Source: Bin94 sp965215535 (lineage in GTDB: Bacteria; Gemmatimonadota; Gemmatimonadetes; Longimicrobiales; Gaopeijiaceae). Taken from it: DNA of 64,000 nucleotides. The stretch spans positions 1,240,001-1,304,000 of the forward strand of contig OZ244063.1 in NCBI GenBank assembly GCA_965215535.1, read 5' to 3'. The notes below the pieces were generated by a model. That model saw nothing but the letters and a program-made list of their open reading frames with translations, ran no database searches and was not told the origin of the DNA. The position numbers and the translations under genes were made by a program. Of the stretch, positions 54,658-63,206 are shown piece after piece. The stretch's first letter is position 1. Each line of letters starts with the position of its first letter.

Positions 54658-55548
54658 CTATCCTGATCCGCGGGACTGCTCGTGCATACGCCCCACCCGC
54701 ACGGCCGCCACATCGTTCACAATGAAGATACGGAATCCCTGCGCAATTCGCCCGGCAATGTCGTCCGCACCGGCGGTAATGCCGCACGGCACTCCATGGG
54801 CAAGGCACGCCGCCAGCACGCGCTGGATTGCATTCTCCACCGCCTCCATGTCGCCCCCGTAGGCGCGGCGCAGATCGCCCGGACCCGCAAAGACCACGCT
54901 GACGCCCGCAGTTCCCACAATCTCATCCGCCCGCTCGACCCCCGCACGGTCCTCAATAATGAGAATGGCCAGCAGCGACCCCTCCGGATTCGCGGGCCAG
55001 AGTGCATCGCCCATCGCTGCCACCGCCACCGCCGCATCCTCGGGCGACTCCACATGGGGGAAGACGATCGCGGCCATTTCGGCGTCCAGTGCTCTTGCAA
55101 CATGATCCTGCGCGGCCTCGGCGCCATCTCGAATCGAGGGAATGCGCAAAATGAGCGGATGCGGCGTTGCGTCGCCTGCACCCTCGGCAATACCGGCCAT
55201 GTATTCGCCTGCGGTCTCCAGATCGAAGGGACCCGATTCCAGCGAGTAGAAGACGAAATCGAGTTCGCGGTTTGCCCCCATCAGAGCGCCCTGGGCACGG
55301 GTGCTCTCGCCTGGAAAGGCGCCGAAGACGGGCTGACCGGCCACCAGACGCTCGATCAGGGGCGTGGCGTCGGTGGGAGCGGCAGGTACCCGGGATGCGG
55401 CGTCGGACATGGAGGATGCGGCATTGTCCGCAGAGGCGTCGGGCCGGTCCGGAGCGGAACATCCCACGGCAACCAGAGCAGGAATCGCCAGGAGCAGAGG
55501 GGCGCGGGAAGGGACAACGAAGGGGCGGCAGACGAGAGAGCGAATCAT
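54658..55548 (-). CDS. Lipoprotein of the HpcH/HpaI aldolase fold lacking the usual catalytic His
   Basis: 296 residues with a lipoprotein signal (LLLAIPALVAVGC, Cys30). The rest follows the HpcH/HpaI (2-dehydro-3-deoxyglucarate/2-keto-3-deoxy acid) aldolase pattern: VFGAFPGEST, RIPSIRDG, AAIVFPHVESPEDA, LAILIIEDRAGVERADEIVG (Glu ligand) and VVFAGPGDL (Asp ligand). The canonical EHGP, where His helps catalysis, reads ESGP here. An outer-membrane- or periplasm-facing aldolase without this His is unusual, since cytoplasmic aldolases are the norm; it may have become a binding protein. GGAG lies 7 bases before the ATG. It is 36 bases upstream of the HsdR_N-like gene on the same strand. Confidence 0.72.
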   Translation of the reverse strand: MIRSLVCRPFVVPSRAPLLLAIPALVAVGCSAPDRPDASADNAASSMSDAASRVPAAPTDATPLIERLVAGQPVFGAFPGESTRAQGALMGANRELDFVFYSLESGPFDLETAGEYMAGIAEGAGDATPHPLILRIPSIRDGAEAAQDHVARALDAEMAAIVFPHVESPEDAAVAVAAMGDALWPANPEGSLLAILIIEDRAGVERADEIVGTAGVSVVFAGPGDLRRAYGGDMEAVENAIQRVLAACLAHGVPCGITAGADDIAGRIAQGFRIFIVNDVAAVRVGRMHEQSRGSG

Positions 55549-55790
55549 GAGAGACTCCGGAACCGAGGGAAAGGGATTTGCGGCCGCAGGACAAGGAGCG
55601 CGCGGCATTTCGGGTGCGCGCGCGGCATCAATCCACCGACCGTCAGCGGGTGCGCAGGAGATTCCCGCGCAGGGGACTTTCTTGCGGCACATGGTTTCAG
55701 CAGGTAAAGATACGTGCCCTTCCCCACTCTGGACAAAATCACCCGGAGCGACTCGCCACACTCACACCACATCAGGAGCATCGTTCAATC

Positions 55791-56441
55791 ATGGCGAACA
55801 CAAAACACTGTATCACCCTTCTCGGCGCCCTCCTTATCGCGGGAATCGCCGCCGAGACCGCCTCGGCGCAGAGCGCTGCCCACCGCCACATCGGCCATGT
55901 CGGCGACGGATTCAGCGGAACCCCCGACGAAATGGGCCTCCTCGCCACCGCCCAATCCGAGGCCGAAGTCGCCGCGCAGCACGCCGGACTGGCTGCGAAC
56001 GCCGAAGATCTGGCGGGAATTCAGAGCCACATCATGCATGTGCTGCACGCAGTCGATCCCTCGAGCGCCGAGATGGGACCGGGACATGGCTACGGGCTGG
56101 GCCGCGCCGCCATGGGATGCGCCCAGCATATCGGCATGGCCGGCGAAGCGGACGACGCCTCGGATGCCGTCGCGATGCACGCCGAACATGTCGGGACCTC
56201 GTGCATGAACGTTGCGGGCTGGGCCGAGGGGATCGCCGAAATGGCCGCCGCGATCGCCGATGCCACCGACATGATGGCAGCGATGGCCATGGCCGAAGAG
56301 ATCGTCACGATGCTTGACGCGATCATGAACGGAATGGATGCCGATGGCGATGGCCGCACCTCCTGGGGTGAGGGCGAAGGCGGTCTCATGCAGGCGGCCA
56401 CGCATCTGCGGCTGATGAAGGAGGCCGAAGGGCTGGGCTGA
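55791..56441 (+). CDS. Exported His/Met-rich protein with an EF-hand-like loop
   Basis: 216 residues with a signal peptide ending at ETASA. The mature part is almost entirely alpha-helical, Ala-rich, with many His and Met (HRHIGHVGDGFSG, HIMHVLHAVD, MGPGHGYGLGRAAMGCAQHIGM, ATDMMAAMAMAEEIV). It ends with DADGDGRTSWGEGE, a good EF-hand-type calcium loop. Two Cys are present. The composition suggests metal binding. AGGAG is about 12 bases before the ATG. It is followed by a c-type cytochrome gene on the same strand. Not recognised as a named family. Confidence 0.65.
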   Translation: MANTKHCITLLGALLIAGIAAETASAQSAAHRHIGHVGDGFSGTPDEMGLLATAQSEAEVAAQHAGLAANAEDLAGIQSHIMHVLHAVDPSSAEMGPGHGYGLGRAAMGCAQHIGMAGEADDASDAVAMHAEHVGTSCMNVAGWAEGIAEMAAAIADATDMMAAMAMAEEIVTMLDAIMNGMDADGDGRTSWGEGEGGLMQAATHLRLMKEAEGLG

Positions 56442-56458
56442 TCTTCCTCTTCCCCATA

Positions 56459-56499
56459 CAGCCCGTGGACACACCCCAGGCGGTACTGTCCGCGGGCTG
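56459..56499 (+). terminator. 13-bp hairpin after the EF-hand protein gene
   Basis: CAGCCCGTGGACA and TGTCCGCGGGCTG form a 13-bp stem (one G-U pair) around a 15-base loop, 18 bases after the stop. No T run follows, but A6 occurs at about 56517-56522. It may terminate or partly separate this gene from the cytochrome gene. Confidence 0.45.
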
Positions 56500-56544
56500 C
56501 CAGGGCCCTCTTCGGAAAAAACGACCACCCATGAAGATGACACG

Positions 56545-57084
56545 ATGACATTGACACAACGACGCGCACGCGCGACCCGGTGCGCATCCCGGAGGTACGC
56601 CTGGGGCTCCCTCGCCGCGGCCTCCACCCTGACCATAATCGGCGCCCTTCCCTTTGCGGCCTCCGATCCTTCGCCGGCAGCGTCGTCCCCGGCCCCGAAC
56701 CTCGGCGATCGCGCTCCGGCCATTGCCTCCTTCGCTGCGACGCCGACTGCACCCCGGCTTTCCGTGGAATCCCGGACCCGCCAGGACAGCGTGAGCTTCG
56801 CCGCAGACATTCTGCCGATCTTTCGCGCCCGGTGCGCCCAGTGCCATGGGGCCGAAGATGAAGATGGCGAGATCCGCACCGAGGTCAGTCTCAACCTGCT
56901 CGAATACGAACGGGTCATGGCAGGATCCGAGTTCGGCACCGTGATCGAGGCGGGCGACCCCGATGGCAGTTTTCTCCTGGACATGATTGTGGACGGAAGC
57001 ATGCCCGAGACGGGCGACCCCGTTCCCGAAGAGGAGATCGCCCTGATTCGCGCCTGGATCGCGGCGGGGGCGCAAAACAACTGA
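56545..57084 (+). CDS. Exported mono-haem c-type cytochrome
   Basis: 179 residues. The N-terminus is Arg-rich with a hydrophobic stretch (GSLAAASTLTIIGALPFAA), an export signal or anchor. The haem site is CAQCH (Cys97, Cys100, His101) in the context ILPIFRARCAQCHG, and Met153 in DGSMPETG is the likely second axial ligand. This resembles the short cytochrome c domains found in Planctomycetes-type proteins (AADILPIFRxxCxxCHG). It would transfer electrons in the periplasm; the partner is unknown. No good Shine-Dalgarno is seen before the ATG at 56545. Confidence 0.8.
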   Translation: MTLTQRRARATRCASRRYAWGSLAAASTLTIIGALPFAASDPSPAASSPAPNLGDRAPAIASFAATPTAPRLSVESRTRQDSVSFAADILPIFRARCAQCHGAEDEDGEIRTEVSLNLLEYERVMAGSEFGTVIEAGDPDGSFLLDMIVDGSMPETGDPVPEEEIALIRAWIAAGAQNN

Positions 57085-57131
57085 TTTTGCAACGCATCCC
57101 CCCGCACCCACAGGGCGTGCGATAGTACGAT

Positions 57132-57209
57132 AGAACGAACAGAGCACGACCCGCACAAGAACGAACAGAGCACGACCCGCACAAGAAAGAACAGAGCATG
57201 ATCTGCACA
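57132..57209 (+). repeat. Three tandem 26-bp repeats spanning the start of the next gene
   Basis: Copies at 57132-57157 and 57158-57183 are identical (AGAACGAACAGAGCACGACC plus CGCACA). The third (57184-57209) differs at a few bases, and its ACGACC to ATGATC change supplies the ATG of the following LRR protease gene at 57198. The first and second copies lie in the leader. Confidence 0.88.
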
Positions 57210-60200
57210 AAACAACTGGCTTCGCACCCCTCACCGTCCCCCCAACCTTATCACCCACGCCGCCGTCTCACCGCACCCTTCACTCTCGTCGGCTGCGCGC
57301 TCCTGGCGGCCCTGACGATCGCCGGCTGCGACCAGGATCCCGACGAATCCCCGCAGGCGGTCGGTCGGATCGAGGCCCTCATGCTCACCGAGGGGCGAAC
57401 CGAGCAGGTCGACGTCTCCTCCCACTTTCGCGATCCCGAGGGCAGGGGACTCACCTTCCGCGCCAGCTCCTCCAGCCTGGATGTGGCCTCGGCGGCGACA
57501 ACCGGGAGCGTGGCCACCATCAGCGCGCTGGCTCCCGGGGTGGCCACAATTCTGATCACCGCCACTGATCCCGGTGGAAATTCGGCCGAGCAGAGCTTCG
57601 CCGTCACCGTTGCGGCCGCGCCGGTGATCGAGCTGGCGGCAACCCACAGCGAGGCCCCCGAGTCCGAGGACATTACGCTGGCCCTTGCGCTCTCGGCTCC
57701 GCCCGCCCTGCCCATCAGCGTGGGCTACACTCTGGGCCGCGACACTGACGAAACGACCGCCGACGCCGATGCGCGCGATTTCGCAGGCGGTTCGCTGACG
57801 GGCGCACTCGAAATTGCGGCTGGAGCCAACGAGGCGGCGATCCGCATTGAGCTTGTCGATGACAGCGAGATCGAACCCGCGCGCGAGTTCTTTACCCTGA
57901 CCCTGAGTACCCCGTCTGCAGGCGCCGGCTACAAGCTGGGCACAAGCATCCGGGGCACTGGCGCAATCGCCGAGGGGGTATGCGATCGGACACCCGTGGT
58001 CCAGAGCGCGATCATCGCAGCGGTCGAGGAGCGGGCGGACTGTACCGCCATTCAGGACGAAGATCTTGAGCAGATTCAATTTCTTGTGGTCGCCCCCCCT
58101 CAGGCTTCGATTGACCGGCAATCCTGGCGATCCGATCCGATTTCGCCGCCCGGATTCTGCGAGGGCGATTTCATGGATTCTCCGCGCCTGACATCGGGCT
58201 GGCTGATGCCCGGCCAACAGGCCACATGCCCATCGGGTTCGCCCTTCCCGAATCACACCATGTTTGCAGGCGCACGCGGGACTGCGGCAGGCACGACACT
58301 CCAACCGGACGACTTCAGCGGATTCGGAAATCTCTTTGGGCTGTTCATTGTCAATCTTGGGTTGGAGAGCCTTCCGGCCGACATCTTCGCCCATCTGGAT
58401 CGACTCTATCAACTTGTTCTCATCAGAAATTCGCTCTCTACCCTGCCTGCGAATCTCTTCGCCAATCTCGAAACGCTGGGCAGCCTGATTATGCAGGAAA
58501 ACGGGTTGACCGAACTGCCCGACGACATCTTCAATGGGCTCAGCGCGCTCGAGGAGCTGAATCTGGACAGAAACCGGCTGACATCTCTTCCCGAGGGGCT
58601 TGCAACGCTCACGAATCTGAACACGTTTTCGGCCATCGGGAATCGGTTGCAGACTCTTCCCGCCCAGAGCCCGAGCGGGCTTTTCGGACTCTATCTGGGC
58701 AGAAACGGAATTGCCGAGATTCCCACCGGATGGCTGGCCGCCAACAAAGGGCTCAGAGAGATCGACCTCCATCAGAACAACATTGCCACGATTTCTGCTG
58801 AATCCTTCCCCGCGCTGCCCAATCTTGCCAGCCTGTATCTCTACGAGAACCGGATCGAATCGATCGCCCCGGGGACATTGGCCAACCTGACCGGGCTCAG
58901 GGTGCTGATTCTGGCGCAGAATCGGATCCACACACTCCCCGAGGGCGCCCTTGCCGGACCCGACAGCCTCAGGTGGCTGGCACTCGACGAAAACCGGATC
59001 GAATCGATCGACGGCAAAGCCTTTGCAGAAACGAAAGGCCTGGAGCAGTTGTGGATTTCATCCAACATGATCGAAGCGATCAATCCCGATATTTTCGCCG
59101 GCCTCTCCAATCTCCAGCTCCTGTCGTTCGCCAACAATCATCTGAACACGCTTCCAGACAACCTCTTCGCCGATCTGAAGATGCTGCGCGCGACCAGCTT
59201 TGCCAAAAACCGGATCGCATCCCTGCCGACGAAGATGCTTGCACAGTTGCAAACGCTAGCGGTGCTGCTCCTGTCCGACAACCGGATCGAAGAGCTTCCC
59301 AAGGGCTTCTTTCTTGGTCACCCCGGACTCGAAGACCTCGACTTCACCGGCAACCCCGGAGCGCCTTTTCCCCTGGTTCTTTCGGTTGCGCGCATTGACA
59401 ACGAAAACGCTCTGGCGCCTGGACCGGCAACCATTGCGGCACGGATGCCCATGGGTGCACCCTTCGACCTTGCGCTTCCCATGACCATCCATGGAGGCAA
59501 CGCCAGCGCCGAAATCCTGCAGATTGGCGCAGGGAGCGAGTTTTCCGAAGAGGAAACGGTCACCCTGGAGCCGGGCGCGATGGGCACCCAGGTCAGCCCC
59601 GGTCCCCGACCGCGCATTGCTTCCGGCTTTGCCGGCCTGGATCTGGTGATCGGCCAGCCGGTCGTCCTCTTTGGCGAACGCGACAACCATGCGCCGGTTG
59701 CCGTGCGCCCGATTGCAACCCACCGGCTTCGTCTGACCAACCCGGATCGCTCCTTTGCCGGTGCCCAGCACTTCCAGGATCTGGATGATGATCCGCTGGA
59801 ATACAGCTTCGCGCTCTCCAATCCCGGCGTGGCTTCGCTCAGCGCGACCGATGCGCACATTGCGATCCGCGCTGTCGAGCCCGGCGGCACCGAGGTCACA
59901 GTCACCGCCACCGATCCGGAAGGTCTCAGCGCCAGCCTTTCCTTTTCCATCCTGGTACGCGGATTCGTGCCCGGGTCCTACGATCTGGAGCTGATCCTGA
60001 TCGATTCGATGAGCGCCGAACTGGAAGGGATCTTCCAGGATGCGGCCGAGTGGTGGATGACGATCCTCGGCGGCAACGACCTGCCCTCCGTACCCACCGG
60101 CCACCTCAGTCAGCTCGGGTGTGGATCAATCGTTACAGATCAGACATCGGCCAGTATCGACGACCTGCTGGTGGTTGTGGCAACGCCGGAGATCGACGGA

Positions 60201-60833
60201 CGCGGGGGCATCCTTGCCGGAGCCGCACCCTGCGCCGTGCGCGAGGAGTCGCTGATCCCCTTCATGGGGGTTGTGCAATTCGATCTTGACGACCTGAATG
60301 GGCTGATCAGCCAGGGAATGAGCAACGAAGTCGAAGAGGTCATTCTCCACGAGCTGGGACATGTGCTCGGGATCGGAACGCTCTGGGAGGCCAGGGGATT
60401 CCTGCAGAACCCCTCGCTGGCAGGGGCTTCCGACGCCGATACCCATTTTTCGGGACCGCTGGCCATCGAAGCCTTCAACGCCGCCGGAGGCGACAGCTAC
60501 CCGGCCGCCAAGGTTCCGGTTGAGAACCGGGCCGGTCCGGGTTCGGGCGACACCCACTGGCGCCAGTCGGTGATGAAAACCGAGCTGATGACGCCCTTTG
60601 CCACGATCGGAATCCAGGATCCACTGAGCGCAATCACACTTCAGTCGCTGGCCGATCTTGGCTATATCGTGAACACCAACCTGGCCGACCCCTACACACT
60701 TCCCGAGGACGCCGCGCCGCTCCTGGCCGATATACAACGGATTTCTCTGGTCGGCGATGTATTGCGCGAACCGATTATTGTGGTGGACCGCAATGGGCAG
60801 GTGGTGGGCGTTTCGAGGCCGAACGAACGATAA
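57198..60833 (+). CDS. Lipoprotein with Ig-like, Calx-beta and LRR domains and a leishmanolysin-like (M8) protease domain
   Basis: 1211 residues. Lipobox ALTIAGC is near residue 44. Order: Ig-like/cadherin-like domain (50-135, AVGRIEALMLTEGR...TDPGGNSAEQSFAV), Calx-beta (140-255), Cys-bearing linker, about 17 typical LRRs (370-740, e.g. LERLNLDRNRLTSLPEG type), a beta-sandwich with a second Ig-like unit (about 850-930), and the protease. The zinc motif is HELGHVLGIGTLW (His1051), followed by GGDSYPAAKVPVEN, GSGDTHWRQSVMKTELMTP and SLADLGYIVN, the layout of leishmanolysin-like bacterial proteases. It should act on surface or external proteins. No strong ribosome site is seen before 57198; the start lies inside a tandem repeat. 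It shares the LRR-plus-protease plan with the protein at 6955, but the LRR class and protease family differ. Confidence 0.88.
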   Translation: MICTKQLASHPSPSPQPYHPRRRLTAPFTLVGCALLAALTIAGCDQDPDESPQAVGRIEALMLTEGRTEQVDVSSHFRDPEGRGLTFRASSSSLDVASAATTGSVATISALAPGVATILITATDPGGNSAEQSFAVTVAAAPVIELAATHSEAPESEDITLALALSAPPALPISVGYTLGRDTDETTADADARDFAGGSLTGALEIAAGANEAAIRIELVDDSEIEPAREFFTLTLSTPSAGAGYKLGTSIRGTGAIAEGVCDRTPVVQSAIIAAVEERADCTAIQDEDLEQIQFLVVAPPQASIDRQSWRSDPISPPGFCEGDFMDSPRLTSGWLMPGQQATCPSGSPFPNHTMFAGARGTAAGTTLQPDDFSGFGNLFGLFIVNLGLESLPADIFAHLDRLYQLVLIRNSLSTLPANLFANLETLGSLIMQENGLTELPDDIFNGLSALEELNLDRNRLTSLPEGLATLTNLNTFSAIGNRLQTLPAQSPSGLFGLYLGRNGIAEIPTGWLAANKGLREIDLHQNNIATISAESFPALPNLASLYLYENRIESIAPGTLANLTGLRVLILAQNRIHTLPEGALAGPDSLRWLALDENRIESIDGKAFAETKGLEQLWISSNMIEAINPDIFAGLSNLQLLSFANNHLNTLPDNLFADLKMLRATSFAKNRIASLPTKMLAQLQTLAVLLLSDNRIEELPKGFFLGHPGLEDLDFTGNPGAPFPLVLSVARIDNENALAPGPATIAARMPMGAPFDLALPMTIHGGNASAEILQIGAGSEFSEEETVTLEPGAMGTQVSPGPRPRIASGFAGLDLVIGQPVVLFGERDNHAPVAVRPIATHRLRLTNPDRSFAGAQHFQDLDDDPLEYSFALSNPGVASLSATDAHIAIRAVEPGGTEVTVTATDPEGLSASLSFSILVRGFVPGSYDLELILIDSMSAELEGIFQDAAEWWMTILGGNDLPSVPTGHLSQLGCGSIVTDQTSASIDDLLVVVATPEIDGRGGILAGAAPCAVREESLIPFMGVVQFDLDDLNGLISQGMSNEVEEVILHELGHVLGIGTLWEARGFLQNPSLAGASDADTHFSGPLAIEAFNAAGGDSYPAAKVPVENRAGPGSGDTHWRQSVMKTELMTPFATIGIQDPLSAITLQSLADLGYIVNTNLADPYTLPEDAAPLLADIQRISLVGDVLREPIIVVDRNGQVVGVSRPNER

Positions 60834-60877
60834 GACACAGTCCACAAGACACCAGTCCGCAGGCAAGGCCATGGCGC

Positions 60878-60920
60878 CGCCCGGCGTGATTCGCAGATCG
60901 GTTGTGGATCATGCCGGGCG
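60878..60920 (+). terminator. Hairpin and T run after the LRR-M8 protease gene
   Basis: CGCCCGGC (60878-60885) pairs with GCCGGGCG (60913-60920), extended by TGAT/ATCA after one mismatch; a 17-base loop. Five T follow at 60931-60935. Reasonable intrinsic terminator between converging genes. Confidence 0.5.
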
Positions 60921-61007
60921 CACAGGCAAATTTTTCCGGCACAGCACCTCCCTCCGGCACAGGGCCCCGCATGGACAACGGCCGCACAACAAACCGTCAA
61001 GGGGGAA

Positions 61008-61844
61008 TCAGTTGCGGCGCCGCGTGGCGATCTCGCTCTTCAATTCGTCCAGGGTAACGGTTCGCTCTTCGCCGGTCTCGTCGCGCAGCGCGATGATCTC
61101 TCTGAAGATGTTGACGCTCTGGACCGTCTCGGAGCCTCGCAGCGTGCGAATGCGGCGTCCTGTGCGCGGAAAGCGTCGGCGGGCCTCGACGTAGCTCCTG
61201 TGTTCATACATGAGGCAACACATCAGGCGGCCACAGCAGCCCGAGATTTGCGACGGGTTCAGCGACAGGCGCTGGTCCTTGGCAAGTTGCAGACTGACAG
61301 GACGAAGCTCGGGCAGCCAGGTTGAGCAGCAGAGTTCGCGTCCGCAGCGTCCCACACCGCCCAACATCGCCGCCTCGTCGCGCACCCCGATGTGCCTGAG
61401 CTCGATGCGCGCGCGAAAGGTGCGGGCGAGATCGCGCACCAGTGTCCGGAAATCGACCCGTTTCTCGGCGGTGAAATAGACGATCAGCTTCTTGCGGTCG
61501 AACTGCCACTCGGTCTCGGTGACCTTCATGCGCAACCCGCGCTGGGCCACCTGCTTGCGGATTTCATCGCGGGCAATGCCCTCGTCGCGGGTCCGGAAGT
61601 CGGCACGGCGGATTTCGTCTTCGGTTGCAAGGCGCAGGACGCGCAAAGTGGGCGCAGGGGTGGCGCATCCGCCCGATGCCGAACACTTGCGCTCGGCGAT
61701 GTTCCCGATTGCGGTCACCTCGCCCAGATCCTCGCCCCGCTCTGCCTGCACAACCACATGATCGCCCGGCGCAAGCTCAATTGTATCGTAGCGATAGTAT
61801 TCGCGGCGCCTTCCCTTGAAGCCGACCTCCGCGAACCCGATCAT
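61008..61844 (-). CDS. ricT: RicT/YaaT-type PSP1 domain protein
   Basis: 278 residues from the ATG at 61844. It contains the PSP1 C-terminal layout VGRCGRELCCSTWL and QISGCCGRLMCCLMYE, the cysteine clusters that in Bacillus RicT (YaaT) take part in [4Fe-4S] binding. It begins with GFAEVGFKGRRREYYRY and a KKLIVYFTAEKRVDFRTLVRDLARTF core. RicT in B. subtilis, with RicA and RicF, affects RNA processing; no ricA/ricF are in view. The start overlaps the accA stop (ATGA at 61841-61844), so it is coupled to accA. Confidence 0.88.
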   Translation of the reverse strand: MIGFAEVGFKGRRREYYRYDTIELAPGDHVVVQAERGEDLGEVTAIGNIAERKCSASGGCATPAPTLRVLRLATEDEIRRADFRTRDEGIARDEIRKQVAQRGLRMKVTETEWQFDRKKLIVYFTAEKRVDFRTLVRDLARTFRARIELRHIGVRDEAAMLGGVGRCGRELCCSTWLPELRPVSLQLAKDQRLSLNPSQISGCCGRLMCCLMYEHRSYVEARRRFPRTGRRIRTLRGSETVQSVNIFREIIALRDETGEERTVTLDELKSEIATRRRN

Positions 61845-62827
61845 GCCTGGCTGGTTGCCCGATCTTCGATCCAGGCGCCCATCGCCTCGTATTTTGCCCA
61901 CCGCTGCCGCACCAGCGCATCGATCTCCTGCCCGGCCAGCTCCCCCAGATGGCGCACCAGCGTTTTGGCCACCCGGCGCATCGTGGCCAGCGTGTCGGCG
62001 TGCGCACCGCCGGTTGGCTCGGCAATCACCTCGTCGGCCACCCCCAGCCGCAGCAGGTCGGCAGAGGTAAGACGGAGCGCCCGCGCGGCTTCGGCGCGTT
62101 TTTCGGCCGAGCGCCAGAGAATTGCGGCACAGCCCTCTGGCGAGATCACCGAATAGACGGAGTGCTCCAGGAGGAGAATGCGATCGGTGACGCCCAGCGC
62201 CAGCGCCCCCCCAGATCCACCCTCGCCAATGACGACCGAGATCGAGGGGACCCGCAAGCGCGCCATCTCGCGCAGATTGGTGGCGATCGCCTCGGCCTGA
62301 CCGCGCTCTTCGGCCCCGAATCCGGGATAGGCGCCGGGGGTGTCGATCAGGGTGATGACCGGTTTCCCGAACTTTTCGGCCATCTTCATCAGGCGCAGCG
62401 CCTTGCGGTAGCCCTCGGGGTGGGGCATTCCGAAGTTGCGGCGCAGGTTTTCCTTCATGTCGCGCCCCTTCTGATGACCGATCAGCATGACCGAACGCTC
62501 TTCCAGCCGCGCCCAGCCCCCCACAATGGCCTCGTCATTGCGGTAGCGCCGGTCGCCCTTGAGCTCCATGAAGTCGGTGAAGACGGCGCCGATATAGTCG
62601 AGTGTGTAGGGACGGCGTGGGTGACGCGCGACCTGGACCTGCTCCATCGGGTCGAGATTGCGGTAGGTTTCCTCGCGCAGAACATCGAGCTTGGCCGAGA
62701 GAACGCGCAACTCGTCGGCGACATCCATTCCGCGCCGACCGGCCATATCGCGCAGACGGGCAATCTGGGCCTCGATCTCCACGATGTCGCGCTCAAAGGC
62801 GAAGTGGGCAGCGGAGGAAGAAGACAC
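61841..62827 (-). CDS. accA: Acetyl-CoA carboxylase carboxyltransferase subunit alpha
   Basis: 328 residues. It contains the family blocks HPRRPYTLDYIGAVFTDFMELKGDRRYRND, GHQKGRDMKENLRRNFGMPHPEGYRKALRLM, ITLIDTPGAYPGFGAEERGQ and GEGGSGGALALGVTDRILLLEHSVYSVISPEGCAAILW. This subunit joins carboxybiotin to acetyl-CoA, the first step of fatty-acid synthesis. The GTG start at 62827 is preceded by AGGAG at 9 bases. A sigma-70-like promoter is found 100 bases upstream. It is followed by ricT with a 4-base overlap. Confidence 0.96.
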   Translation of the reverse strand: MSSSSAAHFAFERDIVEIEAQIARLRDMAGRRGMDVADELRVLSAKLDVLREETYRNLDPMEQVQVARHPRRPYTLDYIGAVFTDFMELKGDRRYRNDEAIVGGWARLEERSVMLIGHQKGRDMKENLRRNFGMPHPEGYRKALRLMKMAEKFGKPVITLIDTPGAYPGFGAEERGQAEAIATNLREMARLRVPSISVVIGEGGSGGALALGVTDRILLLEHSVYSVISPEGCAAILWRSAEKRAEAARALRLTSADLLRLGVADEVIAEPTGGAHADTLATMRRVAKTLVRHLGELAGQEIDALVRQRWAKYEAMGAWIEDRATSQA

Positions 62828-63206
62828 AGGCAGCGCTCCTGCTGGAACGTTTCGTCATGGCGGCGGCCGGCCATGCGGGCATGGCAACGACCGGGAATCC
62901 CCGCCAGGGAATTCCGATGGCAAATTCCAAGTATAACAGGATTTTGAGGTCAGCGTCAAATCGAACCCCGACGAGCGACCCGTGCGAACCCGGCGTCATC
63001 ACAGGGAATCCCAGGCGTCCCCACAGGAAATTCCCCGTATATTCCCGCCGAAATCTCTACGCCGGTGGACAGGAACCGAGCGATACTCGATAGTATTCAT
63101 GGAGCCATTCGCATTGCAGATCAGACAAGTCCACCACCGGCCGGATGCGGCGAATCGGCAGACCGCCGCCCGCACATCCCCCCTTCATCCACTGCCAGGC
63201 GCACGC
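62828..63206. other. 379-base divergent control region of accA and the oxidoreductase gene
   Basis: No gene is supported here. It contains the accA promoter (62930-62959) and several scattered GGGAAT/ATTCCC words (about 62893, 62908, 63003, 63025, 63037), which could be a repeated operator or chance. Confidence 0.5.
62930..62959 (-). promoter_or_regulatory. Sigma-70-like promoter of accA-ricT
   Basis: On the minus strand TTGACG (62959-62954) and TATACT (62935-62930) have an 18-base spacer, giving a leader of about 95 bases to the accA GTG. Confidence 0.65.

Noticed and set aside
62893..63045. Repeated GGGAAT/ATTCCC words upstream of the oxidoreductase gene as an operator set
   Set aside because: Spacing and orientation are irregular and the words are short; not distinguishable from chance without conservation data.
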